A DNA stretch of 61,612 nt from JAQAZP01 sp032127265 (GTDB lineage: Bacteria; Acidobacteriota; JAQAZP01): positions 1-61,612 of the forward strand of contig JAQAZP010000330.1 of the NCBI GenBank assembly GCA_032127265.1, given 5' to 3'. Each line of letters begins with the position of its first letter. The first letter of the stretch is position 1. The translations under genes and the position numbers were made by a program. The notes below the pieces were generated by a model that was not told the origin of the DNA, searched no databases, and worked only from the letters and a program-made list of their open reading frames with translations. This document shows positions 32,960 through 41,702 of this stretch, piece after piece.

Positions 32960-33738
32960 GATTCAAGGTGCAGCCCGCTCACCTCACGGTGGTGATCCCG
33001 GCCTACAACGAGGAGAAGCGAATCGGACCGAGCCTGGAGCGGATCCGCGGTTACCTGGAGAAGCGGTCATTTCCCTGGGAGATCGTGGTGGTCAATGACG
33101 GCAGCCTGGATCAGACGGCCCGGATCTCCAGGGAACTCCTCACCGGCTGCGAGCGCCACGAGGTGATCGACCGCAAGTTCAACCGGGGCAAGGGCTACTC
33201 CGTTCGGCAGGGCATGTTGGCCGGGCACGGCCGCTTCCTGCTCTTTTCCGACGCCGATCTCTCCACGCCCATCGAGGAGTTGGAGCGCCTGTTGCCTCCG
33301 CTGGAGTCGGGCGAGGCCCAGGTGAGCATCGGCTCGCGGGGGCTGCATGACTCGCAGGTGGAAGTGCACCAGCCCTGGTGGCGGGAGACCATGGGCAAGA
33401 GCTTCAACCTCTTTGTGCGAATGATCGCCCTGGGGGGTCTCAGCGACACCCAGTGCGGGTTCAAGTGCTTCACCCGCGAGGCGGCCCGGGCCGTCTTCAG
33501 CGTGGCCCGCATCGACGGCTTCGGCTTCGACGTGGAAGCGCTCTACCTGGCCCGCAAGTTCGGCCACACGATCAAGGAAGTGCCGGTGCGCTGGATCAAT
33601 TCGCCAGATTCGAGGGTGCACCCGGTCTCTGACTCGTCGCGGATGCTGGCCGACCTGCTCCGCATCCGTTTCACCGATATGCGCCGCGGATATTCCAGGG
33701 GCAACGGCCTGGACCGCCGGGGCCGGCTCAGCCGCTAA
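32956..33738 (+). CDS. Family 2 glycosyltransferase (dolichyl-phosphate glucosyltransferase-like)
   Basis: 260 residues of a GT-A fold. LTVVIPAYNEEKRIGPSL, VVVNDGSLDQT, FNRGKGYSVRQGML and LFSDADLSTPIEELERLL match the ALG5-like subgroup, with DAD as the metal-binding DxD. DTQCGFKCFTREAARAVF and GFGFDVEALYLARKFG follow. No C-terminal membrane segments. It probably makes a polyprenyl-phosphate-linked sugar used by a membrane transferase elsewhere. ATGA overlap with the upstream family 4 gene. Confidence 0.87.
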   Translation: MRFKVQPAHLTVVIPAYNEEKRIGPSLERIRGYLEKRSFPWEIVVVNDGSLDQTARISRELLTGCERHEVIDRKFNRGKGYSVRQGMLAGHGRFLLFSDADLSTPIEELERLLPPLESGEAQVSIGSRGLHDSQVEVHQPWWRETMGKSFNLFVRMIALGGLSDTQCGFKCFTREAARAVFSVARIDGFGFDVEALYLARKFGHTIKEVPVRWINSPDSRVHPVSDSSRMLADLLRIRFTDMRRGYSRGNGLDRRGRLSR

Positions 33739-33759
33739 ACCGCAAGGGAGGATGGTACG

Positions 33760-35451
33760 ATGATGATGCGCACTGAATCCGGTGGTTCAGCCGGTTCCCT
33801 GGTTCACCTCTTCATTCTCACCGTCCTGCTGCCGGCCTGTCTCTGGCTCCCCGGTTGCACCGGCGAAAAACCGGCCGCAGGCCCGGCCGTGGAGGGCCCG
33901 GTACACGGCGGGACCATGGTGGTGGGCTGGACCAGCGATGCCGACGCATTGAACCCGGTGGTCCAGCAGACCATGCTGGCCAGCCACGTGGATACCCTGA
34001 TCTTCCCCAATCCCACCGCCGAGGTCTTCGAGGACTGCCGCCTCACGGTGCAGCCCCTGCTTGCCGAGAGCTGGACCATGGGCGAGGACGGGCTGTCGCT
34101 GACCATGAAGTTGCGCACGGATGTGGTCTGGGAGGACGGGACGCCGGTCACCGCCGATGACGTGATTCTGACCCACCAGTTGATGGCCGACCCGGAGGTG
34201 GCCAGCCCGCGGTTCAACCAGACCGAGCGTATCGCCGCGGTGGAAAAGGTGGACGACCAGACGGTGCGGTATACCTTTACCGAGCCATACGACCAGGAGA
34301 CCCAGCTCTACCACGCCTCCCAGGACCTGCTGCCGGCGCACCTCTTCCGTGATGCCGACCGGCCGAACCTGCGCCGCCACCCGCTCAATGACCATCCGGT
34401 GGGCGCCGGCCCCTACCGCCTCGAACGCTGGGAACGGAACCAGGAGCTGGTGCTCTCCGCCAATCCCGCCGTGACCCTCACCGACCCGCCCTACATCGAG
34501 CGGGTGGTTTTCCGCATCATCCCCGAGTACACCACCCGGCTCACCGAGCTGATGCGGGGCGGGGTGGACATGATGGACGGAATCCAGGTGGAGGACGTGG
34601 AGCGCCTCCGGCGGGAAAACCCCGAGATCCGCATCCTGCCCTGCGGCTGGCGCTGGATGGAATACGTGGCCTGGAACAGCCGCGACCCGCTGTTCGCCGA
34701 CCCGCGGGTTCGCCGGGCACTGACCATGTGCATCGACCGCGACCTGCTGGTCCAGGTGCTGCTCACCGGCGGCGGGGAGTGCTTTGGCCGGACCTGTGTC
34801 AGCTCCATCACGCCGGAGCTGTGCGGCGCGTACAACGACGGGATCGAGCCGCTGCCCCACGACACCCGGGCGGCCCTGGCCATCCTCGGCGACCTGGGCT
34901 GGAAGGACAGTGACGGTGACGGCGTGCTGGACAGGGACAGCATCCCGTTCAGCTTCACCCTGAAGACCAGCGCCGGAAACCCGCGCCGCGAGCAGGCCAC
35001 CGTGATGATCCAGTCCCAGCTCAGGGAGGCCGGCTTTGATGTGCAGCTGGAGCAGCTGGAGGGGATGGTGCTCTTCGAGCAGATGAAAAACAAGGAATTC
35101 CAGGCCGCGCTGGGCGGCTGGTCGGTGGGGCTCTACGTCGATCCGCGGGCGTTCTGGCACAGCGGCGACGAGTACGTGTTCAACTTCACCTCCTACAGCA
35201 ATGCAGCGGTGGACGAGCTGATCGCCCGGGGGGAAGGGGAGACCGACATCGAGGCGGCCAACGCCATCTGGCACGAGATGCAGGAGCTGATCTACGAGGA
35301 TCAGCCCTACACTTTTCTCTTCTGGGTGAACAAGCTGATGGCGATCCATCAGCGGTTCGAAGGGGTGGAGGCCAACCTGCTCACCCCGTTCTATGGCCTG
35401 GAGCGCTGGTGGGAGAACCCCGACTGGGAGCGTGAGCAGGACGGAACGTAA
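33760..35451 (+). CDS. Dipeptide/oligopeptide ABC transporter binding lipoprotein (SBP family 5)
   Basis: 563 residues. The signal ends in the lipobox WLPGC, so the mature protein is membrane-anchored. Family 5 binding-protein features: HGGTMVVGWTSDADALNPV, LAESWTMGEDGLSLTMKLR, VWEDGTPVTADDV, DHPVGAGPYRL and RRALTMCIDRDLLVQVLL. An EF-hand-like DSDGDGVLD loop lies at about residue 385. It should bind a peptide, opine or similar solute and deliver it to the two permeases encoded next. GGGAGG precedes the ATG. Confidence 0.88.
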   Translation: MMMRTESGGSAGSLVHLFILTVLLPACLWLPGCTGEKPAAGPAVEGPVHGGTMVVGWTSDADALNPVVQQTMLASHVDTLIFPNPTAEVFEDCRLTVQPLLAESWTMGEDGLSLTMKLRTDVVWEDGTPVTADDVILTHQLMADPEVASPRFNQTERIAAVEKVDDQTVRYTFTEPYDQETQLYHASQDLLPAHLFRDADRPNLRRHPLNDHPVGAGPYRLERWERNQELVLSANPAVTLTDPPYIERVVFRIIPEYTTRLTELMRGGVDMMDGIQVEDVERLRRENPEIRILPCGWRWMEYVAWNSRDPLFADPRVRRALTMCIDRDLLVQVLLTGGGECFGRTCVSSITPELCGAYNDGIEPLPHDTRAALAILGDLGWKDSDGDGVLDRDSIPFSFTLKTSAGNPRREQATVMIQSQLREAGFDVQLEQLEGMVLFEQMKNKEFQAALGGWSVGLYVDPRAFWHSGDEYVFNFTSYSNAAVDELIARGEGETDIEAANAIWHEMQELIYEDQPYTFLFWVNKLMAIHQRFEGVEANLLTPFYGLERWWENPDWEREQDGT

Positions 35452-35470
35452 CGGCTCCAATGGAGGACGG

Positions 35471-36439
35471 ATGATCCGCTTCATCCTCAAGAGACTGCTC
35501 CACGCCGTGCCGATCCTGCTCGGTGTCTCGATCCTCCTGTTTTTCGTCATGCACCTCGCCCCCGGCGACCCGTCCTACTACTACTTCAATCCCGACAGTT
35601 CCCCGGAGACCCAGGCCCGGATGGCGGAGAACCTCGGCCTGGACCAGCCGCTGAGCGTGCAGTTTTTCCGCTGGATCTCGGCCTTTGCCCGCTTCGACTT
35701 CCAGTATTCGCTGATCCACCACCGGCCGGTGACCGGGCTGATCCTCGAGGCGCTGCCCCGGACACTGATCCTTTCTTCCGCCGCGCTGCTGCTGATGTTC
35801 GGCGGCGGTATCCTGCTCGGTGTCTTCTCCGCGGCCCGGCGCAACACGCTGGCCGACCACGTGGTGAGCGTGGTTTCGCTCTTTTTCTACTCCATGCCCA
35901 CCTTCTGGCTGGCCCTGATGCTGGTGCTGCTCTTCGCCCTGCTGCTGCCCATCATGCCCGCCTCCGGTATGAGCTCACCCAATGCCGACCTGCTGCCGCC
36001 GCTGCAGCGGCTGCTGGACCGGCTGTGGCACCTGCTGCTGCCCGCGCTGACCCTCGGCCTCTCCGGCGCGGCCGGCATCGCCCGCTACGCCCGGGGCAGC
36101 CTGCTGGAGGTGGCGGGTCAGGACTACATCCGCACCGCCCGGGCCAAGGGGCTCTCCGAGCGCCAGGTGCTGTTCAAGCACTCGCTGCGCAACGGGCTGA
36201 TCCCGGTGATCACCCTCTTCGGGCTGTCGCTGCCCTTCCTCTTCGGCGGGTCGGTACTGGTGGAGTGGATCTTTGCCTGGCACGGCATGGGCTGGCTGAT
36301 GGTCAGCGCCATCGGTCAGCGGGATTACCCCCTGGTCATCGGCTGCACCTTCTTCTACAGCCTGATGGTGGTACTGGGCAACCTGGTGGCCGACCTGCTT
36401 TACCGTGCGGCCGACCCGCGGATCAGGAGGCAGTCATGA
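35471..36439 (+). CDS. DppB/OppB-type ABC permease
   Basis: 322 residues with six membrane helices. The N-terminal FILKRLLHAVPILLGVSILLF and APGDP are the family hallmarks. The EAA loop reads YIRTARAKGLSERQVLFKHSLRNGLIP, spanning about residues 218-244. The frame is open from 35393, but ATG 35471 after GGAGGACGG is the natural start. Coupled by ATGA overlap to the partner permease. No ATPase subunits of the DppD/DppF type follow. Confidence 0.9.
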   Translation: MIRFILKRLLHAVPILLGVSILLFFVMHLAPGDPSYYYFNPDSSPETQARMAENLGLDQPLSVQFFRWISAFARFDFQYSLIHHRPVTGLILEALPRTLILSSAALLLMFGGGILLGVFSAARRNTLADHVVSVVSLFFYSMPTFWLALMLVLLFALLLPIMPASGMSSPNADLLPPLQRLLDRLWHLLLPALTLGLSGAAGIARYARGSLLEVAGQDYIRTARAKGLSERQVLFKHSLRNGLIPVITLFGLSLPFLFGGSVLVEWIFAWHGMGWLMVSAIGQRDYPLVIGCTFFYSLMVVLGNLVADLLYRAADPRIRRQS

Positions 36440-37284
36440 ACGGCCCCTTTGCCCGGTTCAGACAGAACCGACTGGCCCTGGCCGGGCTGGCCCTGATCAT
36501 CATCATGTATCTCGGCGCGCTGATGGCCCCGCTGCTGGCGCCCTACGCCCCCGACGAATCCATCGACCTGATCAACAACCGCAACTCCGCCCCCTCGGGC
36601 ACCCACATCCTGGGCACTGACCGCTACGCCCGGGACATCTTCAGCCGGCTGCTCTACGGCGCTCGGATCTCGCTCACCGTGGGCCTGGCCGCGGTGGGCC
36701 TCTCCCTGGTCATCGGCACCCTGGTGGGGCTGCTGGCCGGCCAGCTGGGCGGCTGGGTGGACACCGTTCTGATGCGGCTGGTGGACCTGCTGATCTCATT
36801 CCCCCGCCTGGTGCTGCTGCTGGCCGTGGCCGCCTTCTTCCACCGCTCGATCCTGCTGATCATGGTGCTGCTGGGTCTCACCGGCTGGATGACCACGGCC
36901 CGCGTGATCCGCGGCGAGATCCTGGCCCTGCGTGAGCGGGAGTTCATTCTGGCCGCCGGCGCCCTGGGCGCTTCCCCGGTCCGGGTGGCTTTCCGCCACC
37001 TGCTGCCCAACTGCCTGGCGCCGCTGGTGGTCACCGCCACCCTGGGCCTGGGCCAGGCCATCCTGGTGGAGGCCGGTCTCAGCTTCCTCGGCCTCGGCGT
37101 TCCTCCGCCCACCGCCAGTTGGGGGGCGATGGTCAACGAGGGACGGCACCTGCTGCTGGAAGCCCCCTGGATCACCACCTTCCCCGGCCTGGCCATCGTC
37201 TTTGCCGTGCTCTGCTTCAACCTGGTGGGGGACGCCCTGCGGGACGCCTTCGACCCCCGCCTGGAAGGCGTCAAAGAGGGGTAA
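36436..37284 (+). CDS. DppC/OppC-type ABC permease
   Basis: 282 residues. The N-terminal RFRQNRLALAGLALI and the HILGTDRYARDIFSRLLYGARISL motif are diagnostic of DppC. LALREREFILAAGALGASPVRVAFRHLLPN contains the EAA loop (residues about 159-188), and GAMVNEGRHLL is near the end. Forms the transmembrane channel with the upstream permease. Translation starts inside the stop of that gene. The next gene on the strand is a glycosyltransferase rather than the expected ATPases. Confidence 0.9.
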   Translation: MNGPFARFRQNRLALAGLALIIIMYLGALMAPLLAPYAPDESIDLINNRNSAPSGTHILGTDRYARDIFSRLLYGARISLTVGLAAVGLSLVIGTLVGLLAGQLGGWVDTVLMRLVDLLISFPRLVLLLAVAAFFHRSILLIMVLLGLTGWMTTARVIRGEILALREREFILAAGALGASPVRVAFRHLLPNCLAPLVVTATLGLGQAILVEAGLSFLGLGVPPPTASWGAMVNEGRHLLLEAPWITTFPGLAIVFAVLCFNLVGDALRDAFDPRLEGVKEG

Positions 37285-37294
37285 CGGTTTGGCA

Positions 37295-38383
37295 ATGAAC
37301 GTGCTCTGCCATGTTTCGGGCCACGGCTACGGACACCTCACCAGGACCATCGCCCTGATCAACGCCCTGGTGGACGGGAACCCGGAGATCAATCTCTTTG
37401 TCCGCACCGCCGCTCCCCGCTGGCTGCTGGATGCCTGTGTCGCACACCCGGTGGAGTACACCGGCATGGCTCTGGACGCCGGAGTGCTGGAGCGGGGGCC
37501 CCGGCACCAGGACGCGCAGGGCACCCTGGCCCGTTACGCGGAGATCATGGCGCAGCGGGACGGGATCATCGAGCGCGAGACCGGCTGGTGTTCGGCCCAC
37601 AGGATCTCGGTGATCGTCAGCGATATACCGCCCCTGGCCTCGGAGATCGGCGCTGCCGCCGGCATCCCCGTAGTGGCCGTGGGCAACTTCTCCTGGGATT
37701 ACATCTACCAGCCGTGGGAGGAGGCCTTCCCGCAGTACAGCGGGATGGTGCGCTCGATTCGTGAAGCCTATGACAAGACAAGCCTGCTGCTGCGCCTGCC
37801 CCTGGCCCACGTGATGGACGCCTTCCCCCGGCAACAGGACATCCCCTTCATCGCCCGCACCCGGACCTGGCCCGTGGGGGAGGGCCGGCACCGGCTGGGG
37901 ATCCCGGACGGTGAAACACGGCCGCTGGTGCTGGTGGCCATGCGCATGGGCCACCACCTGTCCCGGGCCGTCAACCGGCTGGCCGCCTGCGGCGATTTCG
38001 TGGTGCTGACTTTTGACGGCCGGGGCCTCGAACCGGCGGACAGCATCAGGGTACTGCCCGGAGAGCTGCAGACCAGCTTCCCCGACGTGCTGGCCACGGC
38101 GGATGCGCTGGTCTCCAAGCTGGGCTACAGCATGTGCGCCGAGACCGTGGCCGGTCGTACGCCGGTGCTCTACGCCCCGCGCTTCGACTACCGCGAGCAT
38201 GACGTGCTGGCCGCCGGCATCGACCGCTGCGTGCCGGCGCTGTCCATGCCGGAAGAGGAGGACGGGGGAGCGAGCTGGCCCGGCCTGATTCGACGGCTGT
38301 TGGACACGCCCTTGCCCCTCGCCCCGCCGGTGAACGGCGCCGAAATCGCCGCCCGCAAGGTGCTGGAAATGGCGAATAAATGA
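37295..38383 (+). CDS. MurG/GT28-like glycosyltransferase
   Basis: 362 residues of a GT-B fold. The N-terminal MNVLCHVSGHGYGHLTRTIAL has the glycine/histidine loop of the group that includes MurG-like proteins and the N-terminal part of plant L-arabinokinase. Acceptor-side motifs are VIVSDIPPLASEIGAAAGIP and VAVGNFSWDYIY. The C-terminal donor half has KLGYSMCAETVAGRTPVLYAPR. The substrate is unknown. ATG 37295 is chosen; TTG 37289 has slightly better spacing to AGAGGGG. It follows the Dpp permease by 10 nt and is probably in the same transcript. The stop codon abuts an REP-like repeat. Confidence 0.78.
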   Translation: MNVLCHVSGHGYGHLTRTIALINALVDGNPEINLFVRTAAPRWLLDACVAHPVEYTGMALDAGVLERGPRHQDAQGTLARYAEIMAQRDGIIERETGWCSAHRISVIVSDIPPLASEIGAAAGIPVVAVGNFSWDYIYQPWEEAFPQYSGMVRSIREAYDKTSLLLRLPLAHVMDAFPRQQDIPFIARTRTWPVGEGRHRLGIPDGETRPLVLVAMRMGHHLSRAVNRLAACGDFVVLTFDGRGLEPADSIRVLPGELQTSFPDVLATADALVSKLGYSMCAETVAGRTPVLYAPRFDYREHDVLAAGIDRCVPALSMPEEEDGGASWPGLIRRLLDTPLPLAPPVNGAEIAARKVLEMANK

Positions 38384-38518
38384 GGGACAGTCACCTGTTT
38401 TTCGAGGGGCTGTGGTTGAAAATAAAGGAGATATGGCGACAATGCCTTGGTGGCAGTCACCAATATTCTCGATAATTTAAAAGGGTTTATACGATTAAAC
38501 AGGTGGCTGTCACCTTTT
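38383..38518. repeat. REP-like inverted repeat pair around an AT-rich spacer
   Basis: AGGGACAGTCACCTGTTTTT (38383-38402) is repeated in inverted, diverged form as AAACAGGTGGCTGTCACCTT (38497-38516). The 94-nt spacer is AT-rich and without a gene. The style GGGACAGTCACC recalls REP sequences mobilised by TnpA-REP (RAYT) transposases, but no such gene is in the window. The left end overlaps the stop of the MurG-like gene. The leader of the next gene contains a TACAAT -10-like box at 38563-38568. Confidence 0.6.
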
Positions 38519-38588
38519 CTGAAACACTGAAACAGGCCCTGCGTATTGTATTAAGACATAGGTACAATAACCCCGGGAGGCTGACGTG

Positions 38589-39326
38589 ATGACCGGCAAG
38601 CAGGGACAGGCACGGCAGGACAACGGTCTTATCTTCGATGCCCGGGGCCTGACCAAGGTCTACCACATGGGTGAGGTGGATGTTCACGCCCTGCGCGGGG
38701 TGGATCTGCAGCTTCGAGAGTCGGAATTCACCGTGCTGCTCGGCCCCTCGGGCAGCGGCAAGTCGACCCTGCTCAACATCCTTGGCGGCCTGGACACCCC
38801 CACCGCCGGCCAGGTCTTCTACCGCGGCAAGGAGATCACCCTGGTGGGTGATGCCGAATTGACCCAGTACCGCAGGCACCACGTGGGATTCGTCTTCCAG
38901 TTCTACAATCTGATCCCCAGCCTCACCGCCCGGGAGAACGTGGCCCTGGTCACCGAGATTGTGCCCAACCCGCTGGCCCCGCGAGCGGCGCTGGAGCTGG
39001 TGGGCCTGGGTGACCGGGTGGACCATTTCCCGTCCCAGCTCTCCGGCGGCGAGCAGCAGCGGGTGGCCATCGCCCGGGCCATCGCCAAACAACCTGACGT
39101 GCTGCTCTGCGACGAGCCCACCGGCGCGCTGGATGTCTCCACGGGCATCGTGGTGCTGGAGGCCATCGAAAAGGTTAACCGCGAGCTGGGCACCACCACC
39201 GCGGTGATCACCCACAACGCGGCCATCGCCGAAATGGCCGACACGGTGGTCCGGCTCTCCAACGGCAGGATCGCCTCGGTGGACCGTAACGAGACCAAGA
39301 TCCATCCCCGGGAGCTTCACTGGTGA
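38589..39326 (+). CDS. LolD/MacB-type ABC transporter ATPase
   Basis: 245 residues. Walker A LLGPSGSGKST at residues about 51-61, Q-loop GFVFQFYNLIPSLT, signature LSGGEQQRVAIARAI, Walker B VLLCDEPTGALD, and the H-loop ITHN. The family (LolD/MacB/FtsE-like) powers lipoprotein sorting or efflux through FtsX-type permeases. ATG 38589 (GTG 38586 also possible) follows CGGGAGG. The permease gene starts 4 nt after the stop, so the three genes to 42896 form an operon. Confidence 0.9.
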   Translation: MTGKQGQARQDNGLIFDARGLTKVYHMGEVDVHALRGVDLQLRESEFTVLLGPSGSGKSTLLNILGGLDTPTAGQVFYRGKEITLVGDAELTQYRRHHVGFVFQFYNLIPSLTARENVALVTEIVPNPLAPRAALELVGLGDRVDHFPSQLSGGEQQRVAIARAIAKQPDVLLCDEPTGALDVSTGIVVLEAIEKVNRELGTTTAVITHNAAIAEMADTVVRLSNGRIASVDRNETKIHPRELHW

Positions 39327-39330
39327 CGCC

Positions 39331-41694
39331 ATGCGGCCGCTGAATCTCAAGCTGTTTCGCGGCCTGTGGCAGATCAAGGGCCAGGCCCTGGCCATCAGCA
39401 TGGTCATCGCCGCCGGTGTGGCGATGTATATCGCCTATATCAGCACTTTCCAGTCCCTGGACCTGACCCAGCAGACCTATTACGAACGCTTCCGCTTCGG
39501 CGACGTGTTCGCTTCGCTGAAGCGGGCCCCACTGCGGCTCCAGGACCGCATCGAGGAAATCCCGGGGGTGGCCCGGGTGGAGACCCGGGTGGTGGTGGGG
39601 GTGAACCTCGATGTTTTCGGAGCTGACGAACCGCTCACCGGCCGGCTGATCTCGATCCCCGAGATCGACCGGGCGACGCTGAACGACGTCTTCCTGCGCA
39701 AGGGCCGCTACATCGAACCAAACCGCCAGGACGAGGTGCTGGTCACCGAGGGTTTTGCCCTGGCCCACGGCCTGGAGCCGGGGGACAGTGTGGCCGCGGT
39801 GATCAACGGCCGCCGGCGCGAGCTGGAGATCGTCGGTATCGCCCTCTCCCCGGAATATGTCTACAACATCGCGCCCGGGGCGATGATGCCCGACGACAGC
39901 CGCTTCGGTATTTTCTGGATGGAGCAGAAAGCCCTTTCCAGCGCCTTTGACATGGAGGGCGGGTTCAACGATGTCTCCATCTCCCTGATGCCCGGGGCCC
40001 AGGAGGACGAAGTGATCACCCGGCTGGACCGGCTGCTCGAGCCCTACGGCGGACTGGGCGCCATGCCCCGCGCGCTCCAGCAATCCCACTTCTACCTCGA
40101 TGCGGAACTGGCCGGCCTCAAGGGCGCCGGGTTGATGATCCCGGTGATCTTTTTTGCCGTGGCGGCCTTCCTGCTCAACGTGGTGCTGCTGCGCATCGTG
40201 GCGGTGCAGCGGCCTCAGATCGCCGCCCTGAAAGCCCTCGGCTACACCAACTTCGAGATCGGCATGCACTACACCGGCTGGAGCCTGGTGATCTCCCTGG
40301 TGGGCGGCGTCATCGGTGTGGCCGGCGGCGCCTGGCTCGGTTCGGCCATGACCAGGCTCTACGGCGACTTCTTCCGCTTCCCGATCCTCGAGTACCGGCT
40401 GGATCCCGGCGTGCTGGCGGGGGCGCTGGTGGTCAGCGTCATCGCCGCCGTGCTCGGCGCCTTCGGCTCGGTGAGACGGGCGGTGGTGCTGCCGCCGGCC
40501 GAGGCCATGCGCCCCGAACCGCCGTCGGGCTACGGAGTGAGCTGGATCGAGCGGCTGGGCCTCAAACGGTTTTTCAGCCAGCCGACGCGGATGATCATGC
40601 GCAACATCCAGCGCCGTCCCTGGCGCACCGTGGCCTCGGTGATCGGCATCTCCTTCGGTGCGGCGATGATGGTGGTGGGGATGTTCTGGATCGATGCCAT
40701 GGACCTGATGATGGACGTGCAATACAACGTGGCCCAGCGCCAGGACATCACGGTCAGTTTCGTCGAGCCGTCCTCCTCCCGCTCGCTCTACGAGATCGAG
40801 CGGATGCCCGGGGTAGTCTACGCCGAGACCCTGCGCTCGGTGCCGGTGCGTCTGCGCTACGGCCACCGCTCGCGTATGGGCTCGATCACCGGCCTGGCGG
40901 CCGGGGCCCGTCTCAGCCGGGTGGTGAACACCGACTTTCGCCCGGTGACCATTCAGCCCGAAGGCCTGGTGCTCTCCTCGAAGCTGGGTCAGATCCTCGG
41001 GGTGCGGGCCGGCGACGAGGTGATCGTCGAGGTGCTGGAGGGCCGGCGCCCCATCCGCACCGTGATGGTCACCGAGCTGGTGGACGAGTTCCTCGGCACC
41101 TCGGCCTACATGGAGTCTTCGGCGCTCCACGCCATGCTGCGCGAGGGCCACAGCCTCTCCGGCGCCTTTATCCAGGTGGACTCGAAGTATGCCGACGAAC
41201 TGTACCGCCGTCTCAAGGCCGTGCCCTTTGTCGCCGGCGTGGCGCTCAAGTCGGCGGCCGTGGACAGCTTCTACGACACCATCGGCGAGAGCCTGGGCAT
41301 CATGATCTTCTTCAATGTCCTCTTTGCCGGGATCATCGCTTTTGGCGTGGTCTACAATGCGGCACGGATCTCGCTCTCCGAGCGGGGCCGCGAGTTGGCC
41401 AGCCTGCGGGTGATGGGCTTCACGCGGGGCGAGATCTCCTTTATCCTTCTGGGCGAGCTGGCCCTGGTGACCCTGATTTCCATGCCCATCGGCATGGCGC
41501 TGGGCTACTGGCTGTCGGCGCTGGTGGTCACGGCCTACGACACCGAAGTCTACCGTTTCCCGCTGGTGGTTTCGTCACGCACCTATGCCTGGGCCGCACT
41601 CACCGTGGGCGCCGCGGCGCTGATCTCCGGTGCAGTGGTCAAACGCAAGCTTAATAACCTCGATCTCGTTGAAGTTCTGAAGACCAGGGAGTGA
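39331..41694 (+). CDS. FtsX-family ABC permease (double FtsX domain)
   Basis: 787 residues. An N-terminal helix (QALAISMVIAAGVAMYIAYI) precedes a periplasmic MacB-like domain at about 40-265. The first FtsX core has three helices at about 270-390. A second helix and periplasmic domain follow from about 430, and the final FtsX core is at about 655-775, where LASLRVMGFTRGEISFILLGE is the conserved cytoplasmic loop. About eight to ten membrane helices in total. The two-fold layout resembles the large DevC/YknZ-like or LolCE-like exporters rather than MacB (four helices). It works with the preceding ATPase and the following adaptor to expel or translocate a substrate. Confidence 0.87.
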   Translation: MRPLNLKLFRGLWQIKGQALAISMVIAAGVAMYIAYISTFQSLDLTQQTYYERFRFGDVFASLKRAPLRLQDRIEEIPGVARVETRVVVGVNLDVFGADEPLTGRLISIPEIDRATLNDVFLRKGRYIEPNRQDEVLVTEGFALAHGLEPGDSVAAVINGRRRELEIVGIALSPEYVYNIAPGAMMPDDSRFGIFWMEQKALSSAFDMEGGFNDVSISLMPGAQEDEVITRLDRLLEPYGGLGAMPRALQQSHFYLDAELAGLKGAGLMIPVIFFAVAAFLLNVVLLRIVAVQRPQIAALKALGYTNFEIGMHYTGWSLVISLVGGVIGVAGGAWLGSAMTRLYGDFFRFPILEYRLDPGVLAGALVVSVIAAVLGAFGSVRRAVVLPPAEAMRPEPPSGYGVSWIERLGLKRFFSQPTRMIMRNIQRRPWRTVASVIGISFGAAMMVVGMFWIDAMDLMMDVQYNVAQRQDITVSFVEPSSSRSLYEIERMPGVVYAETLRSVPVRLRYGHRSRMGSITGLAAGARLSRVVNTDFRPVTIQPEGLVLSSKLGQILGVRAGDEVIVEVLEGRRPIRTVMVTELVDEFLGTSAYMESSALHAMLREGHSLSGAFIQVDSKYADELYRRLKAVPFVAGVALKSAAVDSFYDTIGESLGIMIFFNVLFAGIIAFGVVYNAARISLSERGRELASLRVMGFTRGEISFILLGELALVTLISMPIGMALGYWLSALVVTAYDTEVYRFPLVVSSRTYAWAALTVGAAALISGAVVKRKLNNLDLVEVLKTRE

Positions 41695-41702
41695 GAAAGT
41701 AA

